Shown: one piece after another, positions 6,842 through 11,103 of the stretch
Numbering within the stretch: position 1 is the stretch's first letter
How the letters are laid out: each line of letters opens with the position of its first letter
DNA from: an uncultured Lachnospiraceae bacterium
GTDB lineage: Bacteria > Bacillota > Clostridia > Lachnospirales > Lachnospiraceae
Assembly: GCA_949076555.1 (NCBI GenBank)
Contig: CARUOB010000033.1
Span: forward strand, 1-11,103
DNA: 11,103 nucleotides
Direction of reading: 5' to 3'
The notes under the pieces: generated by a model
What the model saw: the letters and a program-made list of their open reading frames with translations, nothing else
Told to the model about the DNA's origin: nothing
Database searches by the model: none
Position numbers and translations under genes: made by a program

Positions 6842-6959
6842 GTGAAAAACGCGAGAAGAACTTCTAAAGACGTCCCGCCAGAGGACGGGACGCCAAGAAG
6901 TTCTATGTCTCGCGTAGGAGAATGCCTGAAAAGCGGCATTCTCCGCATTGAGTGAAAAA
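6842..6959. repeat. two-hairpin element bounded by 8-bp direct repeats
   Basis: GTGAAAAA occurs at 6842-6849 and again at 6952-6959, framing a 102-base segment that starts two bases after the PilV-like stop. Hairpin 1 (6849-6915) has three stacked stems. ACGCGAGA pairs with TCTCGCGT (6849-6856 with 6908-6915), AGAACTTCT with AGAAGTTCT (6857-6865 with 6896-6904) and CGTCCCG with CGGGACG (6871-6877 with 6886-6892), giving 24 pairs in all. Hairpin 2 is a perfect 10-pair stem, GGAGAATGCC with GGCATTCTCC (6917-6926 with 6935-6944), with an 8-base loop. Neither is followed by a T-run, so classical termination is unlikely. The layout fits a small inserted repeat element with a target duplication, or an mRNA processing or stability element between two operon genes. 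Confidence 0.6.
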
Positions 6960-7014
6960 TAAGAGTTCGGGGCTGGCGTGTTTCGGAAGCGGTATTGGAA
7001 GGAAGTCGAATCAT

Positions 7015-9507
7015 ATGGAGAATGCGGGAAAGAGAAAAAAGAGAGTGCGGGACGACAGAGGCAGCGCCATGGTGATGATTATTGTCATTATTGCGTTTGT
7101 CGCGATTCTGGCAAGCGTACTGATGTTCTTGTCTTTTTCTGGTTATCAGATGCGCGCTGCCGACAGGCGCTCCAAAGATAACTTCTATACCGCCGAGACG
7201 GTGCTTGACGAGATCAATGTAGGTCTGCAGGGGGAGATTTCCGAATCCCTCGCAAAAGCCTACAGTGAGGTCATGAACAACTTTGCCTTGTACAGAAGCG
7301 CCAATGCGAGAAATAAGGCGCTTCATGAAATGTATTATAAGGAGCTGCAGGAACGGCTTTGGGAGAGTCCTTCAGAGATGGGAAAGTACAGTGTCTCGAA
7401 GCTGTTAAGCTACCTGTCCCCAGCCAGCCTTGGCGACGGCGACGGGACGAGGGCAGCCTTCTTAAGCGGCGGCGCTACTTACGGCGCGATCGTGGAGTCG
7501 AATCTGGAGTCTGCCGCAGAGTCGGAAAAATTTAGGATGATCGTGGAAAACAGCAGCAAACTGGTGTTGAAGGATTTGAAGGTTTCTTATGTGAATGATT
7601 CCGGTTATATATCGATCATCAGTACGGATATCCGGATATCCATTCCTTCCTTCAATTTTTCGCAGGCGTCCGCGCTTCCCGATCTGGAGCAGTGCTGTAT
7701 GATCGCCGACGATACGCTTTATATGGGTGGCGGCAGTATCGTGCTGAAGGGGGATGTCTATGCGGGGCAGATGCTCGTCGGAACGCCCGCAGATCCGGTA
7801 TACTCGGTCTTTGACAAGGATAAGAAGCCGGATGAGAAGACGCCGATGACTTTGCCGCCACTATCCCCCACCACGGTTTCCTTTGAGAAGGCGGACAATG
7901 CGGAACCGCTTAGCAAGGCTTTGGTGATCAACAGGGAGAACGTGGAAGTGTCTGCGGGCAGTGAGCTTAAGACGACGGACGTCGAGCTTTGGGCGCGGAA
8001 TCTGGACTTGAAGTCTGCGAAAGCGCAGTTGAGCGGTCCGGTCAATCCTGCGAAAGCGCAGTTGAGCGGTACGGTCAATTTAAAAGACGATTTTACCCTT
8101 TCGGGACAGGGCAGCGAGGCGGTTCTGAAAGGAGAATACAACGGCTTCGGCTATCTTGCGTCTGAAGCGGATGCAGGGAGCGGCGGCACAGGCGGAAGCG
8201 GCGATGCGGGAACAGGGGATGTGGCGGACACGCGCCATAATTCCAGCAGCGCTATCGTGGTAAACGGCAGGGACAGCGTGCTTGACATGTCCGGTTTAGA
8301 GCGCCTGACCATCAGTGGGAGAGCCTATGTGGCCACGGCGCACAACGTAGCGGATACGGCGGCCACAGAGGATGAGAAGAAAAACAAAAGGAATATTCTG
8401 ATGGGCGAGTCGGTGGCGGTGAAGAGCAGCCAGCTTGTTTATCTGGTGCCGCCGGAGGCTATCGGGTGCAGGATTGGCGAGAACGGAATCATCGGCGCGT
8501 CGGAGTTTGGGTGTAATCCGCTGTCTCTGGAGCAGTATGAGCAGATTGTAAACAATCCAGCGCAGTACTGCCTTCTGGACGGAACGAGGCAGATTGCGGC
8601 GCTTGGGAACAAGAGCCTGAACAATTATATTTCCGAGGAGACGATTGCGGGCGGAGGCACGGCATATATGCCGGAGGTCGTGTTTAGACAGACGAACGCA
8701 GGCCCTCTCGTATATTGCTATATGCGGTTTAAGGATGAGGATGCGGCCAATCAATATTTTACGGATTATTATGCCGTCAATTCCGAGGCGGTTGACCGCT
8801 ACACGCAGTTGTACGCCAGGGAGATTAAGATGGCCGACAGCCTGCTGTACCTGAATATGGCGGGAAATATGCTCGTCTACCAGGGGGCGGAAGGCTGGGA
8901 TGTGAAAACCCCGGCGGACTCTACCGGAAACAAGCAGCAGGCGAAGCGTTTCGCGGCGCTGAAAGAGGATGTGTATAGTGCGCTGTGCGCTAAGATTATG
9001 CGGACTTCGAATCAGCTTACCGATGAGGAAATGACAAAAACCGCCTTTCAAAATATTGTGGATGAGACGGAGGTCAGGATCATTTTACATGAAAAAGGCG
9101 CGGAGCAAGTCCAGATCGATACCCTTGGCTCTTCTCCGGACAGTATGATTCTCACCCAGAAAGATGAGTATGTGATCGGCGACTCCACGCCGTCCTCGGT
9201 GAAAATGGTGGTAAGCCTCGGCAATGTGACGGTGGAGAGCGACTTCGAGGGACTGATTATTGCCAAGGGGAATATTACGGTGAAAGCGGGGGCAGCGCTT
9301 ACCATCAAGCCGCTTGATCCGGATACGTTTTCCAATATTCTGCGCACGAAGATCGACGAGCTGTCGGTGAGCCATGATTATTATCTGCTGAGTATCTTTA
9401 CCGACGGTGTCAGCTACGTTACCAGCGGAAACGCGTCAACCGATATGGGTACCGAGCGGGTGTCCTTTGTGGATCTGATCACGTATGAGAATTGGAGCAA
9501 GAAATAG
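7015..9507 (+). CDS. very large PilX/PilK-like minor pilin with beta-rich ectodomain
   Basis: The 830-residue protein has a basic N-terminus (KRKKRVR) and a cleavage-like site DRG|SAMVMIIVII at residues 13-23. A hydrophobic helix (to about 42) is followed by a polar helix, RAADRRSKDNFYTAETVLDEI, as in PilX_N proteins, where an AExxLD-type motif is common. Position +5 is Met, not Glu, as in PilX/GspK-type tip pilins. The rest alternates hydrophobic and polar residues like a beta-solenoid, for example around 233-250 and 730-765 (EGLIIAKGNITVKAG). It also has a tandem 11-residue duplication at 334-355 and a Gly/Ser linker at 388-402. I chose the ATG at 7015 because AAGGAAG (6999-7005) precedes it. 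The in-frame GTG at 6952 has no ribosome site and overlaps a repeat. Its role as a tip or adhesive subunit is inferred from family and context. I recognise no enzyme domain. Confidence 0.78.
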   Translation: MENAGKRKKRVRDDRGSAMVMIIVIIAFVAILASVLMFLSFSGYQMRAADRRSKDNFYTAETVLDEINVGLQGEISESLAKAYSEVMNNFALYRSANARNKALHEMYYKELQERLWESPSEMGKYSVSKLLSYLSPASLGDGDGTRAAFLSGGATYGAIVESNLESAAESEKFRMIVENSSKLVLKDLKVSYVNDSGYISIISTDIRISIPSFNFSQASALPDLEQCCMIADDTLYMGGGSIVLKGDVYAGQMLVGTPADPVYSVFDKDKKPDEKTPMTLPPLSPTTVSFEKADNAEPLSKALVINRENVEVSAGSELKTTDVELWARNLDLKSAKAQLSGPVNPAKAQLSGTVNLKDDFTLSGQGSEAVLKGEYNGFGYLASEADAGSGGTGGSGDAGTGDVADTRHNSSSAIVVNGRDSVLDMSGLERLTISGRAYVATAHNVADTAATEDEKKNKRNILMGESVAVKSSQLVYLVPPEAIGCRIGENGIIGASEFGCNPLSLEQYEQIVNNPAQYCLLDGTRQIAALGNKSLNNYISEETIAGGGTAYMPEVVFRQTNAGPLVYCYMRFKDEDAANQYFTDYYAVNSEAVDRYTQLYAREIKMADSLLYLNMAGNMLVYQGAEGWDVKTPADSTGNKQQAKRFAALKEDVYSALCAKIMRTSNQLTDEEMTKTAFQNIVDETEVRIILHEKGAEQVQIDTLGSSPDSMILTQKDEYVIGDSTPSSVKMVVSLGNVTVESDFEGLIIAKGNITVKAGAALTIKPLDPDTFSNILRTKIDELSVSHDYYLLSIFTDGVSYVTSGNASTDMGTERVSFVDLITYENWSKK
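8015..8079 (+). repeat. 33-bp tandem duplication inside the PilX-like gene
   Basis: Bases 8015-8046 and 8048-8079 are identical over 32 bases except for one change (C8038 to A8071). The period is 33 bases, so the repeat is in frame and encodes two copies of AKAQLSG(P/T)VN at residues 335-344 and 346-355. The near-identity indicates a recent duplication, adding one strand-like unit to the ectodomain. Confidence 0.9.
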
Positions 9508-9518
9508 GAGCTGTCGGT

Positions 9519-10088
9519 ATGAAAGAAAACAGAGGGTTTTCACTGGTTGAATTATTGGTCGTGGTGGCGATTATGGGTATCATGATCGGCTTCGTTTTCA
9601 TCGGCCTGCCGCTTTTGAACGGCCAGCATGCGAGGAAATGCGCCAACAATATGTCGGCGGCGCTCGGAAAAGAAAAGAATTACGCGCTGGCCAAATCGGG
9701 TAGTGTGGACTGCTACATGGAGCTTCTGTTAGACACTGATGGCTATCACGTAAAATATTATATACCAAAGAGCGCGGTGGTGACCGGGACAAATCCGGCA
9801 GACTGGGTTCTTTTGGAGGATGAGGTAATCGGCAGCTCGCAGGTGGATGTGACCTGTGAGCTTGCGGATCACACCAGTGTGGACATTGTGGCGGGGCAGT
9901 CCGTGAAACTGGTTTACGACCGCGCAAACGGCGCGTGCAAGGACTCGTATAAAGGCGACGGATCTGAGGCTGGCCTGAATGACAGTTACGGCAGTCCTTG
10001 CGTCAAGATCACCTTTGACAGAGGGAAAAAGTATGAGATTACTTTATACCCGGACACGGGCAAGCATGCGTTGGAGAGGGTAGATTAA
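9519..10088 (+). CDS. GspH/FimT-like minor prepilin
   Basis: The protein is a 189-residue class III prepilin with a 6-residue leader, MKENRG, and mature start FSLVELLVVVAIMGIMIGFV, with Glu at +5. After the hydrophobic helix, the stretch LNGQHARKCANNMSAALGKEKNYALAKSG resembles the GspH/FimT pattern of a polar alpha1 followed by a beta-rich head (residues about 65-189). Four cysteines are present (Cys35, Cys57, Cys98 and Cys130 by approximate count, plus one near 148), so a disulfide is possible. The ATG at 9519 is preceded by TAGGAG (9505-9510), which overlaps the stop codon of the PilX-like gene; the gap is only 11 bases, so translation is probably coupled. GspH/FimT proteins are minor subunits that help start fibre assembly. 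The prepilin identity is firm. The subfamily call rests on length and pattern. Confidence 0.87.
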   Translation: MKENRGFSLVELLVVVAIMGIMIGFVFIGLPLLNGQHARKCANNMSAALGKEKNYALAKSGSVDCYMELLLDTDGYHVKYYIPKSAVVTGTNPADWVLLEDEVIGSSQVDVTCELADHTSVDIVAGQSVKLVYDRANGACKDSYKGDGSEAGLNDSYGSPCVKITFDRGKKYEITLYPDTGKHALERVD

Positions 10089-10109
10089 CGGTTTTGCTCT
10101 GACAGGGAG

Positions 10110-10157
10110 GATTCGTGGTAACAGTGAAGCAGAAGGATGAACTGTTACGATTCGTGG
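10110..10157. repeat. 8-pair inverted repeat flanked by 9-bp direct repeats
   Basis: GATTCGTGG occurs at 10110-10118 and 10149-10157. Between them lies GTAACAGT (10118-10125) and its perfect complement ACTGTTAC (10141-10148), with a 15-base loop. It sits in the 92-base gap before the PilW-like gene. It could be a hairpin that modulates translation of that gene, an operator, or the scar of a small mobile element with a target duplication. It is not followed by a T-run. Confidence 0.5.
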
Positions 10158-10180
10158 CTGAAAGCAGAGGAGAAGATAGC

Positions 10181-11103
10181 ATGATGGAGAAGAACAGGGG
10201 CTTTTCTTTAGTGGAACTGTTGGTTGCGACGGCGATTTTATCTGTTGTTATGACGATTGCGATGTCTTTTATGATGACTGGAAGCAGAAGTTTTACCAAG
10301 GGAAGCGCCGACGCTACCGTGCAGAAGGAGGCGGAGCTTACCGTCAATCAGATCGAAGATATGATCATCGACTTAAACGGCGGCGTCTCCATGGATGATG
10401 ACAGTTCGAAGACGGAGCTTTCGATGTATCACGCCGAGGAAGACGGGAGCGGCGCTATGGTCTATTCCAAGTCGGCGGTGAGATGGGATAAGAATGATAA
10501 GAACGTGTACTGCAGTAAGTGGGATGTCAGCTATGACGCAGCGACCGGTACTTTTTCGGATGGCGCAGCGAAGTATGCGGATCAGCTTTTGGCGGAACAC
10601 GTCAAAGACTTTAAGGTGGATTTGAGCGATACCCTGACAACGAAGGCGGTGGACGGCACGACGAAGACGATTGTCAAGTCTGTGCTTGTGAGCGTGGGCT
10701 ATGACGATGGCACAGGCATAGTCGATTATGCGACAAGTCCGGTTATCACCCTCAGAAACCGTATGCTTTTGGAAGATAATCCGGCGAATATCTTTGATGA
10801 GCAAAAACCGGCGGCGGATACTATGAAGCTCCACTATTCCGGCGCGGAGACGGGAGGAAGCGTGGTGCCGATCGTGGATCGGGTGTCCGAGGTGACGAGA
10901 GGCTCCGGTTACAATATATATGCAAGGATCAGCACGAACAAGCCCGGTGATGTGAACGATCTGGTAGACTGGGTGATTGAAGAGACGGGGACATTGAGCA
11001 CGATTGACGCAAGCGGCTATCTGAAGGTCGGCGAGTACGAGGCGAACGCCTACCTGACGATCACGGCGACCTATAAATCCAACCCGAACAAAAAGGCGAC
11101 AGG
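10181..11103 (+). CDS. PilW-like minor prepilin with Ig-like extension, 3' end outside window
   Basis: The frame is open from ATG 10181 to the right edge (307 codons seen), so the gene is incomplete here. The leader MMEKNRG is cleaved before FSLVELLVATAILSVVMTIAM (Glu at +5). The next residues, MMTGSRSFTKGSADATVQKEAELTVNQIEDMIID, match the PilW/PulJ pattern of a long helix ending in an acidic segment. A beta-rich head follows. From about residue 260 the sequence turns into an Ig-like pattern, with Trp264, STIDASGYLKVG and LTITATYKSNP, much like a bacterial Big_2 domain. AGGAG (10168-10172) is 8 bases before the ATG. An in-frame GTG at 10115 with GGGAGG upstream would give a 29-residue leader, which is less likely because the spacing is only 4 bases. 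It probably acts as a tip minor pilin in the cassette; adhesion is an inference. Confidence 0.88.
   Translation, partial: MMEKNRGFSLVELLVATAILSVVMTIAMSFMMTGSRSFTKGSADATVQKEAELTVNQIEDMIIDLNGGVSMDDDSSKTELSMYHAEEDGSGAMVYSKSAVRWDKNDKNVYCSKWDVSYDAATGTFSDGAAKYADQLLAEHVKDFKVDLSDTLTTKAVDGTTKTIVKSVLVSVGYDDGTGIVDYATSPVITLRNRMLLEDNPANIFDEQKPAADTMKLHYSGAETGGSVVPIVDRVSEVTRGSGYNIYARISTNKPGDVNDLVDWVIEETGTLSTIDASGYLKVGEYEANAYLTITATYKSNPNKKAT

Noticed and set aside
6849..6944. Intrinsic transcription terminators
   Set aside because: The stems are strong, but no T-run follows either hairpin on the + strand, and the downstream pilin genes appear to belong to the same operon.
6850..6951. Integron attC site or IS remnant with transposase
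   Set aside because: There are no RYYYAAC/GTTRRRY core sites, no transposase fragment and no terminal inverted repeats at the segment ends.
6842..6955. 37-codon open frame over the two hairpins, starting at GTG 6842
   Set aside because: It has no ribosome site, its coding sequence is dictated by the inverted repeats, and it gives no recognisable product.
6952..7014. GTG 6952 as start of the PilX-like protein
   Set aside because: No ribosome site precedes it, and it sits in the second GTGAAAAA repeat. ATG 7015 has AAGGAAG upstream and gives a compact basic leader.

Overview
The window lies inside one type IV pilus (T4P) biogenesis locus, with every gene on the + strand. It reads pilC (inner-membrane platform), major-type prepilin, pilD (prepilin peptidase), a pilM-pilN fusion, pilO, then a run of minor prepilins: a PilV-like one, a very large PilX/PilK-like one, a GspH/FimT-like one, and a PilW-like one that runs off the right edge. 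No secretin (PilQ), pilotin or PilP is present, and the extension and retraction ATPases (PilB, PilT) are not in view. I infer that the ATPases lie outside the window, most likely upstream of pilC.

The organism looks like a Gram-positive clostridium, probably Lachnospiraceae-like. The reasons are the fused PilMN followed by PilO with no outer-membrane parts, class III prepilin leaders ending KG|F or RG|F, strong AGGAG-type ribosome binding sites, and a moderate-to-high GC content for that group. This placement is an inference from style and gene content, not from a marker gene.

Region by region: 1-67 is the pilC leader, with a TATAAT hexamer at the very edge. pilC occupies 68-1282. A 177-base gap (1283-1459) before the major prepilin has no gene but is full of complementary segments, including a possible pseudoknot, and may be a structured 5' leader. 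The prepilin (1460-1945) starts at normal GC and turns AT-rich in its 3' half. That AT-rich stretch continues to about 2040, just before pilD (2071-2829). pilMN (2952-4598) and pilO (4611-5387) form the cytoplasmic and periplasm-like assembly scaffold. The prepilin cassette runs from 5476 to the right end. Two of its gaps carry notable inverted repeats bounded by short direct repeats: 6842-6959, and 10110-10157.

How the genes should work together: PilD cleaves and N-methylates the prepilins in the membrane. PilC, coupled to a PilB ATPase encoded elsewhere, extracts mature pilins and polymerises them. PilMN and PilO form the alignment complex linking the platform to the wall-side space. The four minor prepilins probably prime assembly and form the fibre tip, where the large beta-rich PilX-like protein and the Ig-like extension of the PilW-like protein could make surface contacts. 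No gene-free stretch exceeds about 180 bases. I saw no tRNA, rRNA, CRISPR array, transposase or phage gene.
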